Made by a program: the position numbers and the translations under genes
The notes under the pieces: generated by a model
Database searches by the model: none
What the model was told of the DNA's origin: nothing
Seen by the model: only the letters and a program-made list of their open reading frames with translations
Source: CAZNDN01 sp964571815
GTDB lineage: Bacteria; Fibrobacterota; Chitinivibrionia; Chitinivibrionales; WJKA01
Reading direction: 5' to 3'
Assembly (NCBI GenBank): GCA_964571815.1
Contig: CAZNDN010000114.1
Location: forward strand, 1-12,922
Length of the DNA: 12,922 nt
Shown: one piece after another, positions 1 through 6,461 of the stretch
Layout: each line of letters begins with the position of its first letter
Numbering within the stretch: position 1 is the first letter of the stretch

Positions 1-734
1 GGGTTGCGCTCGTGTGACATCATCACACAGAAATTCTCATGGTTCACCGACCACAGACCGAATATTTCGCCGCCGCCGTAGGACCAGACGATCCTCGTTG
101 AATTGCTGCCGGGATCCCATTCACCAATCACCATCTGATTGTGGGCCGGCGCTGCGTTGAACATCATCTGAACCTTGTTGCCCGGATGGGCCGACCCGCT
201 GCAGTTCTGATTATTGTTGAAAGAAGGTGATTTCTTCCCGGTGCTTATCTCTATCATAAAAGAGGTCCGGTATGTTTCGGCAAGATATTTGCCGTCGCCG
301 GTAATCCCCGCTTCACATTGTGTGCCGGACAGTTTTGTAGCATTACCCGGCTCGTTGGTCGAGGGGTTGATACTCACCTTGTACGTTCCGCCGCCCGATA
401 TGTACACCACCTGGTCGTTGCCCAGGAAGTGTGGATGTTGACCGCCGGCAATGCGTTTGAGATTGCTGCCGTCCCAGTTCACCACGTAGACGCTTCCTCC
501 ATCCCAAAAAGTGATCTTGGTAGCGTCACGATTCGGTCCACCAGACCATTCCACATTCCCCGAAACCGTCGCCACCGTCCGACTCTGCCCGCTCTTGCAG
601 TCCAGCAGCATCAATGATTTCCCGTTCCGCCAGCACTGATACACATCCATACCTCCCACCAGGTCGCTCACCGATGCCGCCCAGGCGGGGCAGGCAAGGG
701 CAAAAATGATTCCCGATTTGACCAGGAAATTCAT
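1..734 (-). CDS. Secreted TolB/WD40-like beta-propeller protein, N-terminal part (cut by window edge)
   Basis: The reading frame is open from ATG 734-732 to the left edge, giving 244 codons with no stop, so the 3' end lies outside. GGGAGG at 741-746 sits 6 nt before the start. Residues 1-19 form a signal peptide (K6, hydrophobic core, AWA cleavage motif). The rest contains short repeated strands such as CWRNGKSLMLLD and NWDGSNLKRIAGG, which fit blades of a TolB/WD40-like propeller. The protein matches the first 244 residues of the protein at 6658-8790 almost without gaps, at roughly four fifths identity by eye, so the missing part probably also carries FN3, PA14 and sorting domains. It should be exported. 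The ligand is unknown, and binding of peptidoglycan or polysaccharide is only a guess. It is divergent from the regulator at 954, which could control it. Confidence 0.85.
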   Translation of the reverse strand, partial: MNFLVKSGIIFALACPAWAASVSDLVGGMDVYQCWRNGKSLMLLDCKSGQSRTVATVSGNVEWSGGPNRDATKITFWDGGSVYVVNWDGSNLKRIAGGQHPHFLGNDQVVYISGGGTYKVSINPSTNEPGNATKLSGTQCEAGITGDGKYLAETYRTSFMIEISTGKKSPSFNNNQNCSGSAHPGNKVQMMFNAAPAHNQMVIGEWDPGSNSTRIVWSYGGGEIFGLWSVNHENFCVMMSHERN

Positions 735-805
735 CGTGGACCTCCCGTTCCTGTCGTTCCGCGCCTTCTTGTCGTGCTTCCTCGCCGGGAGAGGCGCAAC
801 ATCCC

Positions 806-855
806 GTGCGACGGAAAGTGATCGGCCATCCCGTGGATAGACCCTTCCGTCACAC
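806..855. promoter_or_regulatory. Inverted repeat in divergent promoter region (possible operator)
   Basis: GTGCGACGGAAAG at 806-818 is repeated in inverted orientation at 843-855 (reverse complement GTGTGACGGAAGG), with 11 of 13 positions matching. The arm centres are about 37 bp apart. The pair lies in the 219-bp gap between the divergent starts at 734 and 954. Spaced, inverted half-sites suit a dimeric GntR/LacI-type regulator, so autoregulation and control of the leftward gene are plausible. No convincing -35/-10 pair could be assigned. A second copy of this motif was not seen upstream of the other genes in the window. Confidence 0.35.
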
Positions 856-953
856 AATCTACCGACATTCGCGGCGGCAGTATGTATTTTTTGTGATACT
901 TCGTGCTCACTTGTGTTCGATGCGGTTGTCATCGAAACGAACGGGAATCGGCA

Positions 954-2417
954 ATGCACTCCGGCTCTGTGGTTCTCTTTTCGCAATGGGTTGAGAAGAC
1001 GATCGGCGATCCGTCGGCTCCCGAGCGCCTGCCGACGATTTCTCACCTGTCGCGGCGCTTCGGCATCTCTTCTTCATCAGTACGCCGTGTGCTCAAGCAG
1101 CATATAGACGAGGGAAGGCTGACGCCGATGCCCGGACGGGGAACGTTTGTTACGGCCCGTACCCGACAGACCGCGCAACCGGTGATTCAGCCCGCGGTGA
1201 CATCGGCGCACTCAGTCGCGGACGCCATCGCCGAGGATATCGCCGCCGGAAAACTCAAACACGGCGATCCTCTTCCCGCGGTCAAAGTGGTCTGCAATCA
1301 GTTCAAGACCGCCCATCGTAACGTCACGCGCGCCTATCGGATACTCCAGCAGAAAGGGCTGGTCAGAAGAGTCGGCAGGAATTTCTGGGTTGGCGGCATG
1401 CAGTCGATCCGAACCTTCGGGGTGAGAAAGACGATTGCGTGCTTCAACTTCGCCGACAGCGGACCGTCGGACCTGACGGCCGGCGCCAGTATTCGCCATG
1501 CGTTTACGGCCATGGAGCACGAGCTTCATAACCATCATCTCCGCATCTCCTTCCAGGACCCGCACAAGATCGACCTTTTTCTCCGCCCGGATACCCTGGC
1601 GAAAAACGATTACCCCGGAATCATTGTCTCAGGCATCACCGAGGCGAGATTCACCGCTCTCCATCCCCGCCTCGTCGCTCTTGATCCTGCATTGGCACGA
1701 AGTGGAAAACGGCTTCTCTTCTGCGGAACGCACCCCCAAGAGCGGCTGCCGAAACGAATACACTACTTCTGCCACGGCACCGTCATAACCAACGCCGTGC
1801 GCACCGCCGCCGACTACTGTTTCTCCAGGGGTTTCCAGGATATCGTGCTGCTTTTCCGCGAGAAGCTGGAGGGTATCTCCAACGTGCGCTTCCTCGTTCG
1901 CTTCATCTCGGAATCACTGATGCGCAATCCCCGGGTCCGAATAAGCTTTCTCATTCAGCCGCGCGACGACACGCGTTCCCCGGAACGGCTCTTCAAACAA
2001 ACGGCAAGCTATCGCACCTCCGGGCATTTCGAGTATCTGGAAGGACTGCTGAGCAAGTACGCGCCCATGAGCATGAATGACCTGTACAAGCTGGTGACCA
2101 TGGACGGCAGCATGGAGAAATTGCTTGAGCACGCGCCGAAAGGCGCTGTGTGGTTGTGCGGCGATGCCGCCACCGCGCGCTGGTGCATTTCATGGTGCCG
2201 AAGCCGGCGCATGCCGGTTCCTTCCGCGGCAGCCATTCTCTGCTTCGACGAAGACCCGTCGCTTGCAGTCGACGGTATTGCTTCCTGCGTGCCCGACTGG
2301 CACACGATCGGCTACCTCATGGCCCATGCGCTTATCGGCGACATTCCCATCAAAAGATCACGAAAGGGATTCCTGCAAACACCCGCGGTTCTCTGCGAAC
2401 GGGGGACTATGCCGTAG
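954..2417 (+). CDS. GntR-family transcriptional regulator with two winged-helix domains and LacI-like sensor domain
   Basis: This 487-residue protein is the only convincing + strand gene in the window. Residues about 9-67 form one winged helix (HLSRRFGISSSSVRRVL, then a wing ending PGRGTFV). Residues about 87-151 form a second, clear GntR-type domain (SVADAIAEDIAAGKLKHGD, HRNVTRAYRILQQKGLVRR). The remaining roughly 330 residues look like a divergent periplasmic-binding-protein/LacI-type effector domain, ending in a typical signature with IGYLMAHALIGD and a terminal LCERGT. The family binds DNA and responds to small ligands, often sugars, in the cytoplasm; the effector here is unknown. ATG 954 is preferred over in-frame GTG 903 because the winged helix begins just after it and the 17 extra residues are cysteine- and arginine-rich. 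The RBS is weak for either start. Close analogues with such hybrid architecture occur in PVC and FCB bacteria. Confidence 0.85.
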   Translation: MHSGSVVLFSQWVEKTIGDPSAPERLPTISHLSRRFGISSSSVRRVLKQHIDEGRLTPMPGRGTFVTARTRQTAQPVIQPAVTSAHSVADAIAEDIAAGKLKHGDPLPAVKVVCNQFKTAHRNVTRAYRILQQKGLVRRVGRNFWVGGMQSIRTFGVRKTIACFNFADSGPSDLTAGASIRHAFTAMEHELHNHHLRISFQDPHKIDLFLRPDTLAKNDYPGIIVSGITEARFTALHPRLVALDPALARSGKRLLFCGTHPQERLPKRIHYFCHGTVITNAVRTAADYCFSRGFQDIVLLFREKLEGISNVRFLVRFISESLMRNPRVRISFLIQPRDDTRSPERLFKQTASYRTSGHFEYLEGLLSKYAPMSMNDLYKLVTMDGSMEKLLEHAPKGAVWLCGDAATARWCISWCRSRRMPVPSAAAILCFDEDPSLAVDGIASCVPDWHTIGYLMAHALIGDIPIKRSRKGFLQTPAVLCERGTMP

Positions 2418-2499
2418 GGCAGAAAGCAGTGGTGCAGAGGGGCGGAGGAGCAGCCGTATTCGTTCCGCAACGCTGAACTTCGCCGTGCCAAGGAGGAGC

Positions 2500-2625
2500 A
2501 GCAAGCAGCAATACTCCGGAAATCACTTTGTGCGGCACCGACATCCTCGTCGGTGATTTGACTAACGCACTCCACGCACTCTTCCAGTGGTGGATCAAGC
2601 ACTGTCAAGGATGACAGTGCCACAC
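2500..2625 (-). repeat. REPIN-like palindrome doublet, copy A
   Basis: The core is 2530-2625 (96 bp), bounded by the inverted ends GTGCGGCAC (2530-2538) and GTGCCACAC (2617-2625). Each end contains a hairpin with an 8-bp stem and 4-nt loop: 2536-2555 (CACCGAC/GTCGGTG plus one mismatch, loop TCCT) and 2600-2619 (CACTGTCA/TGACAGTG, loop AGGA). On the minus strand the same layout is found at 6338-6432, and about 30 bp outside the core (2500-2529) is conserved too. Two inverted REP-like palindromes joined by a short spacer is the architecture of REPIN/BIME elements, which are mobilised by RAYT transposases. No RAYT gene is present here. It lies between convergent genes and could act as a terminator. 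Confidence 0.7.
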
Positions 2626-2691
2626 AAGGTGAGCAAGGACAAATCTCAAAACTCAAAGGTCAAAGTACCCCCGGTGAGAGTACTGACGGTA

Positions 2692-3646
2692 TCATCTATC
2701 CAAGACCTCCCAATAGCCGCCCTTCTTACCGCCGATTCGATGAACTGTGCCCTTCTCCCGCAATCTTGAGATTGCCCTTTTCACGGTTGCGCGTGCCACA
2801 TTAAATACCGCCTGCGGTATTTCCGGCGTTCCCGGTGCATTCACCCCGCGCCCGGCCTGCACCTCATGAAGGTTGCGCATGATGAACGACATCGAGTCAT
2901 CAAACACCTTGCTCAGGGGTCCTCAAAATCCTCGGTATCCTTGTATTCACTCACATGAATCTTGTCGCCGGGAGAGCGAATTGCCTTGACTACAAACTAC
3001 GGCTTTATCATCTCCGGCTTTTCCGCGAACAACAATGCACCGGCAAGATTTAATCCGCCCTTGTCCGTTGCCAGGTTCATGTTCTGAAGCAGCTTTGTCA
3101 GTTCTTTCTTTGAATCCGGGTAGCTCATCTTGTGCACATCACGAAGGAAATCCCGAAACCGCAGCTTGTCAATCTTGTCGCTACCAGCTTTGGTGGGAAG
3201 CTCATCCGCATGAAACTGGTCGGTGCCCTGGAAAATGCGTTTCAGTTCTTCCTTTGAATTCACGCGCCGCTTGTCAGGTCCACTCTTCAGCCAGATAACA
3301 CCATTCTTGTCGAAGTAGGGCTTGTCCATTCCTTCAGGAACAGACAGCACGATAACTGTTGTGCCGGTAGCTACCGGCACATTTTTTGTAAGTGGTGATA
3401 TCGGGCTGCGCACATGCTGCGATGCGGCATTGCTGATAAGCTGGTTGATACGCTTGACATCTTTGGCTGACAGGCCGACACAGTCTTTCCGTTGTCGTCA
3501 ATGCCAATGAATATTGTTCCGCCCTGCGAGTTCGAGAATGCGACCATCTCGGATGCGAGCGAATCAGCGTTTTTTACATCGACCTTGAATTGGCGTGTGC
3601 TGTCTTCGCCGGATTGTATTTCTTTCAGCAGTTTCTTTTTATCCAT
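2692..3646 (-). pseudogene. Broken Schlafen AlbA_2 / ATP-binding (RecG-like, COG2865-type) protein
   Basis: The start is ATG 3646-3644 (MDKKKLLKEIQSGED). The first 55 or so residues give the AlbA_2 nucleic-acid-binding signature (MVAFSNSQGGTIFIGIDD). The frame then breaks near 3474-3481, and the continuation GLSAKDVKRINQLISNA is found in the next frame. That frame runs through IWLKSGPDKRR and LRFRDFLRDVHKM to a TAG at 2999-2997. Past the stop, recognisable sequence (AIRSPGDKIHVSEYKD) continues to a second frameshift near 2915. The last piece joins the fragment EIPQAVF directly to a C-terminal winged helix (ARATVKRAISRLREKG, GGKKGGYW). The expected HATPase_c_4 section of more than 100 residues is missing between them. 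Intact relatives are transcription or defence-associated proteins of about 400-500 residues. The gene is not functional as read; sequencing errors could explain the frameshifts but not the internal deletion. Confidence 0.8.
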
Positions 3647-3690
3647 AGTTTTTCCCGATAACTGACATTGTTCCTGACGCGAACAAGAAA

Positions 3691-3747
3691 ATGGATGATA
3701 GAAGGTAGAAGGTGGCATTTTCCACCTTCCATCCTCCATCTTCTACC
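3691..3747. repeat. Heptad-repeat palindrome at 3' end of four-helix-bundle gene
   Basis: The left arm 3691-3715 is made of RTRGARG-type heptads (for example ATAGAAG, GTAGAAG). The right arm 3722-3747 is made of the complementary CYTCYAY heptads (CTTCCAT, CCTCCAT, CTTCTAC). They are separated by a 6-nt loop, CATTTT. About 15 of 19 inner positions pair, so the transcript could form a long imperfect hairpin. The right arm has the same orientation and unit as the array at 4141-4238. The TAG stop of the four-helix-bundle gene (3745-3743) lies inside one heptad. There is no T tract for a standard terminator on the minus strand. Confidence 0.7.
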
Positions 3748-4129
3748 CTCGGCTATCTTTTTTCTTCGATACAACCCATTTATTCGCTTCCCGCATCATC
3801 TTCCCCAGCATGCTCTCGATTTCATTGCATCGCCGGATTAATTCATTATAATTCTCATTCTTCAAATAATCACATTTGCATGCAGTAAGCAGCCAGTGCT
3901 GTGTTTCCGCCGTTTCTGCATCCGAATCGGTCAGCTTGCTGACGAAATGCGCTTTATAGCGTCGCTTCTTCCATGCTTCGGCCAAATTAGCGCCTATCGA
4001 ACGCGACGAACGGCGAATCTGGTCTGTCAATGAATACTTCTCTTCAACTGGAAACTCTTTGCTGATAACGAAGATATCCTGCTGCAACTGAAATGCAGCC
4101 TGATACACCCGCAAATCCCGATACGACAT
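3743..4129 (-). CDS. Four-helix-bundle protein (23S rRNA intervening-sequence/S23 family)
   Basis: This 128-residue protein matches the IVP/S23 family (PF05635, TIGR02436; related to Avd of diversity-generating retroelements). It has an N-terminal SYRDLRVYQAAFQLQQD, the helix core QIRRSSRSIGANLAEAW, a helix with TDSDAETAETQHWLL and a last helix NELIRRCNEIESMLGKMM. Family members are about 110-130 residues and form a basic-faced four-helix bundle that oligomerises; their biological role is unknown. ATG 4129 puts the start directly before the conserved domain. An in-frame ATG at 4147 would add six residues encoded partly by the adjacent heptad array. The gene is not inside an rRNA. It is flanked on both sides by the same heptanucleotide repeat family, and its stop codon is part of that repeat. 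Sequence here is visibly more AT-rich than the neighbouring secreted-protein genes, which suggests separate acquisition. Confidence 0.87.
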   Translation of the reverse strand: MSYRDLRVYQAAFQLQQDIFVISKEFPVEEKYSLTDQIRRSSRSIGANLAEAWKKRRYKAHFVSKLTDSDAETAETQHWLLTACKCDYLKNENYNELIRRCNEIESMLGKMMREANKWVVSKKKDSRG

Positions 4130-4140
4130 TATCCGCTTAT

Positions 4141-4238
4141 CTTCCATCCTCTACCCTCCATCCTCCACCCTCCATCTTCCACCCTCCATCCTCTACCCTC
4201 CATCTTCTATCATCTTCTTTCCACCCTCTATCTTCTAT
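4141..4238 (-). repeat. 14-unit heptanucleotide tandem array upstream of four-helix-bundle gene
   Basis: Ninety-eight bases divide exactly into fourteen 7-bp units with + strand consensus CYTCYAY: CTTCCAT, CCTCTAC, CCTCCAT, CCTCCAC and so on. Only the units at 4211-4217 and 4218-4224 depart from the consensus, and they keep the register. On the transcribed (minus) strand the units read RTRGARG and contain repeated GGAGG-like motifs and ATGs in changing frames, immediately upstream of the gene at 4129. The same unit occurs at 3719-3746 and, inverted, at 3691-3718. Units are degenerate only at purine/pyrimidine-preserving positions, which suggests selection or slippage that keeps strand asymmetry. 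Confidence 0.85.
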
Positions 4239-4570
4239 GCTGCCTGGAGGCTTATTGAAGCAACAAAAGTTCTCTCACCGGACTGACTGAGCATGCGCCG
4301 ATGAAAAAGCATATATCCTTGATTTATGGCATCATTTCTTGCCCGGGGCAGCCTTGGCAATCTTGCTCGGTAATCAGCACTTGAGCAGGCTGGCACATAA
4401 TTCGTTCTTGGAAGGTACTGGGGAGATATGCCACCCAAATCAAAGGAACTATAGGCGAGCCGGAATATCCGACCGGAACAGACACTGTCCGGCCAAACCG
4501 CTCGCGGCAATACAGACTCAGCCTTCACGCTCTGTCCATGGGATCTCCACCATACCGGCCCGCCCCGGTC
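4239..4570. other. Intergenic stretch without a recognisable gene
   Basis: Open frames here on both strands give sequences without recognisable domains or family motifs, and none has a good ribosome site. The one structure seen is an imperfect hairpin at 4473-4492 (CCGGAACAG against CTGTCCGG, one bulge), about 80 bp past the stop of the propeller gene. It has no T tract on either strand, so it is at best a weak transcript end. Confidence 0.5.
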
Positions 4571-5845
4571 TCAGGGAACGACCACAGCCCGGCTGACTCT
4601 TCCTGAACGCGTTGTGCCTTGGAGGATGTACACGCCGCCGGCCAGGGGTTTTGGGGTGCGGTATGCAGTCGCGCCGCGCGAACGAAGGTGCATCAGGACC
4701 ACACCGTCGAGTGTGCACACGGTCAGGGCTGAAGGTGCTTTGTCCATGCCCGTGAATTGAATGGCGCCGTCCCTGCCGCGGAACACGGCCATGCTCCCCG
4801 GCGCACTCCGGGACAAGCGCGGTGCGCGTGGCGCGGCTCTGGTGTCGGGGCTTGCTTTCCCCACCCACAGGTGGGGGACATCGTAGTCACCGCCCTCGGT
4901 TATGCGAAGCGTGGCCTTTGACGGGATATGGATCGCGTAGATGTCCCAGTAGTCGCAATCATTATAGTCCAGGTTCCCGCCATAGCCGGCACAGCTCGTG
5001 GCGAAATCCTCGTGCGTGGACCACTCCGGATGCTGCCATTCGCCCGATGAATCCGGGTTCGTGATATACCACAGCAGACTGTCGTTGTTGTCGCGAATGC
5101 CGAACGTCTCATGGCTCTTGAACCTCTGATCCCCTACCGTGATACCGAGATTCAGATGCATCATTCTGTTCTGCCGCGAAGTGTCCCTGGAAGGGGTGAT
5201 CGACGGATTGCACGCCTGCACCTCGTCGACAAGCACGTACGAGGTCTCCTCCTGCAAATCATACATGCATACCGTATGATAGGCCGTGCACAGCCAGCGG
5301 CCGTCAGGGGACAGCCCCCCGCCGAAACCGCTGTTCACGAGTACCTCCGGCTCCCCCTCCGCCTGCAGGGTCTCCAGGTCGATCTTCAGCCTGTTGGTAG
5401 TCCCGGGGCAGGGGTAGGTGCACTTGCACGATGTTGTCCGGTAGACGATATAGGTTCCGCTCTCATCCGACCACCAGTGCGGATCGAATCCCTCCGCCAC
5501 CGCAACGGGGTCCGTATTCGGTTCCAGGCGGCATACCCACACCGTCCCGGAGCTGCCTTCGCAGTTGTGCTTGTCCCAGCGGCCTGTGGCAAAGGCGACA
5601 AAGTCTCCATCAGGAGAGATCAGCGGCTCCTTCACTCCGCTCGTGTCGCACAGAAGCTTCTCCACAACGCTGTCCGCCGAGAAATCTACGAAATAGGCCT
5701 TCTCGTCTTCCGCATTTACATACACAAGCTTCCCGGTCCTCCCGGAGTCCAGAAACGCCTCCACCTCTTCCCCGGTGACCGCGAACTCCGCATGCAGCGG
5801 AGACTGCACGAGCATCAATACGCCCGCAACCACGGCGCGCACCAT
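4571..5845 (-). CDS. Secreted TolB/WD40-like beta-propeller protein with C-terminal sorting-like domain
   Basis: From ATG 5845 the product has 424 residues. Residues 1-19 are a signal peptide (VRAVVAGVLMLV core, LHA cleavage motif). The body has propeller-like strand repeats: EPLISPDGDFVAFATGRW, GFDPHWWSDESGTYIVYR, GGGLSPDGRWLCTAYHT. A region with PEWSTHEDFATSCAGYG and PHLWVG aligns with the end of the propeller in the 6658-8790 protein (VNHENFCVMMSHE, GGPWVG), so the two are distant relatives. The last 75 or so residues (VCTLDGVVLMHL, LAGGVYILQGTTRSG, terminal VVVP) resemble a type IX secretion sorting domain. Two starts compete: 5845 gives a normal signal peptide with GGGAGG 9 nt upstream, while in-frame ATG 5938 has a stronger AAGGAG but adds a 31-residue Gly/Arg/Asp-rich tail before the signal. 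The substrate is unknown. Many cysteines (C-x-C, C-x-x-C) suggest disulphides after export. Confidence 0.8.
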   Translation of the reverse strand: MVRAVVAGVLMLVQSPLHAEFAVTGEEVEAFLDSGRTGKLVYVNAEDEKAYFVDFSADSVVEKLLCDTSGVKEPLISPDGDFVAFATGRWDKHNCEGSSGTVWVCRLEPNTDPVAVAEGFDPHWWSDESGTYIVYRTTSCKCTYPCPGTTNRLKIDLETLQAEGEPEVLVNSGFGGGLSPDGRWLCTAYHTVCMYDLQEETSYVLVDEVQACNPSITPSRDTSRQNRMMHLNLGITVGDQRFKSHETFGIRDNNDSLLWYITNPDSSGEWQHPEWSTHEDFATSCAGYGGNLDYNDCDYWDIYAIHIPSKATLRITEGGDYDVPHLWVGKASPDTRAAPRAPRLSRSAPGSMAVFRGRDGAIQFTGMDKAPSALTVCTLDGVVLMHLRSRGATAYRTPKPLAGGVYILQGTTRSGRVSRAVVVP

Positions 5846-5854
5846 CCGTTCCAA

Positions 5855-5860
5855 CCTCCC
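5855..5860 (-). promoter_or_regulatory. Ribosome binding site supporting start at 5845
   Basis: GGGAGG on the minus strand, 9 nt before ATG 5845. It supports the start that yields a classical short signal peptide. Confidence 0.55.
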
Positions 5861-5944
5861 CGCCGCGTCCCCGCCTCCCCGATCGTCCCCTCTGCTTACT
5901 CCCCCGCCGGAAAACCACCTGCCCGAATCATCACGCATCTGTCG

Positions 5945-5950
5945 CTCCTT
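5945..5950 (-). promoter_or_regulatory. Competing ribosome binding site for start at 5938
   Basis: AAGGAG on the minus strand, 6 nt before in-frame ATG 5938. It is a better Shine-Dalgarno match than the site for 5845, but would give an atypical 31-residue extension (rich in G, R and D) ahead of the signal peptide. The extended form is a real alternative. Confidence 0.4.
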
Positions 5951-6337
5951 ATTCGCCCAGAACCCCACACCTGCCCACGCAGCGTACGCCAGACCCTCAC
6001 GCATGGGCCGAAAGGTTTCGTTGCTCAAGCACAACCACGCCTCCATACCCGTGATCCGGTGCGAATGCAGGAATCAAATTTCGTATGTTAAGGGAATATA
6101 CCAAATGACCCTGCGAAGAGGCTGCTTGTTTATGGCGTTTTGTGTTTCAGAAGACCATGCCGGTCCTACGGACCTCCGGGTTCTGCGGGGGCATTGAAGT
6201 TCCACAGACATGCCGCACCTGCGGCGTTTTTTCGATGGAGATAATGGATGCAGCATGCTGGATGGTGTAGATTGCAGGGTCTGGTTGTGGCGCAGGTGAA
6301 CCTTTCAACGATCGGATCTTTGATTTTCACCCACCTC
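5951..6337. other. Intergenic stretch upstream of propeller gene
   Basis: No protein gene is supported. It contains an AT-richer patch near 6065-6160, the likeliest place for the promoter of the leftward gene, although no clear -35/-10 pair could be fixed. It also has a perfect 13-nt palindrome at 6162-6174 (GGTCC TAC GGACC) and a + strand terminator-like hairpin at 6212-6232. Confidence 0.45.
6212..6232 (+). terminator. Rho-independent terminator-like hairpin on + strand
   Basis: The stem GCCGC (6212-6216) / GCGGC (6221-6225) has loop ACCT and is followed, after one G, by six T residues (6227-6232). Its orientation would stop + strand transcripts, but no + strand gene is supported upstream. 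It could end a small RNA starting near 6080-6110 or be chance. Confidence 0.45.
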
Positions 6338-6461
6338 GTGCGGCACTGTCATCCCTGAAAGTGTTTGACCACCACTGAAGGAGTATATCCACTACCTTGG
6401 GGAAATCACCGACGAGGACGTCGGTGCCACACACAGTGATTTCGGGAATATTGCCACTTGC
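6338..6461 (+). repeat. REPIN-like palindrome doublet, copy B (inverted relative to copy A)
   Basis: The core is 6338-6432 (95 bp), with ends GTGCGGCAC (6338-6346) and GTGCCACAC (6424-6432). Hairpin one is 6344-6363 (CACTGTCA, loop TCCC, TGAAAGTG, one mismatch). Hairpin two is 6407-6426 (CACCGACG, loop AGGA, CGTCGGTG, perfect). The order matches the reverse complement of copy A. The inner spacer shares ACCACTG and AAATCACCG blocks. Conservation continues outside the core at 6433-6461 (GTGATTTC, ATATTGCC), about 24 of 29 positions matching copy A. It sits about 200 bp past the stop of the 6658-8790 gene. Confidence 0.7.

Noticed and set aside
903..953. GTG 903 as the start of the regulator
   Set aside because: The 17 extra residues are Cys/Arg-rich and precede the winged helix. 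ATG 954 gives the usual domain spacing, though neither start has a strong ribosome site.
2530..2625. Possible insertion sequence or MITE with TA target duplication
   Set aside because: No clear target-site duplication and each end is itself a hairpin, so a REPIN-like doublet describes it better; a MITE origin is not excluded.
3371..3739. 122-codon frame taken as an intact small protein
   Set aside because: Only its middle (AlbA_2 start) is real. Its beginning is translated repeat and its end is out of frame after the frameshift near 3478.
4141..4238. Possible CRISPR array
   Set aside because: The period is 7 bp with no spacers; it is a tandem heptad repeat.
4473..4492. Terminator for the propeller gene
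   Set aside because: The stem is imperfect and no T tract follows on the minus strand.
4235..4528. 97-codon minus-strand frame downstream of the propeller gene
   Set aside because: No ribosome site, no domain, and its end lies in the heptad array; composition looks non-coding.
5111..6091. 326-codon open frame on + strand
   Set aside because: Antisense to the propeller gene at 4571-5845; low-complexity Arg/Pro-rich translation without motifs.
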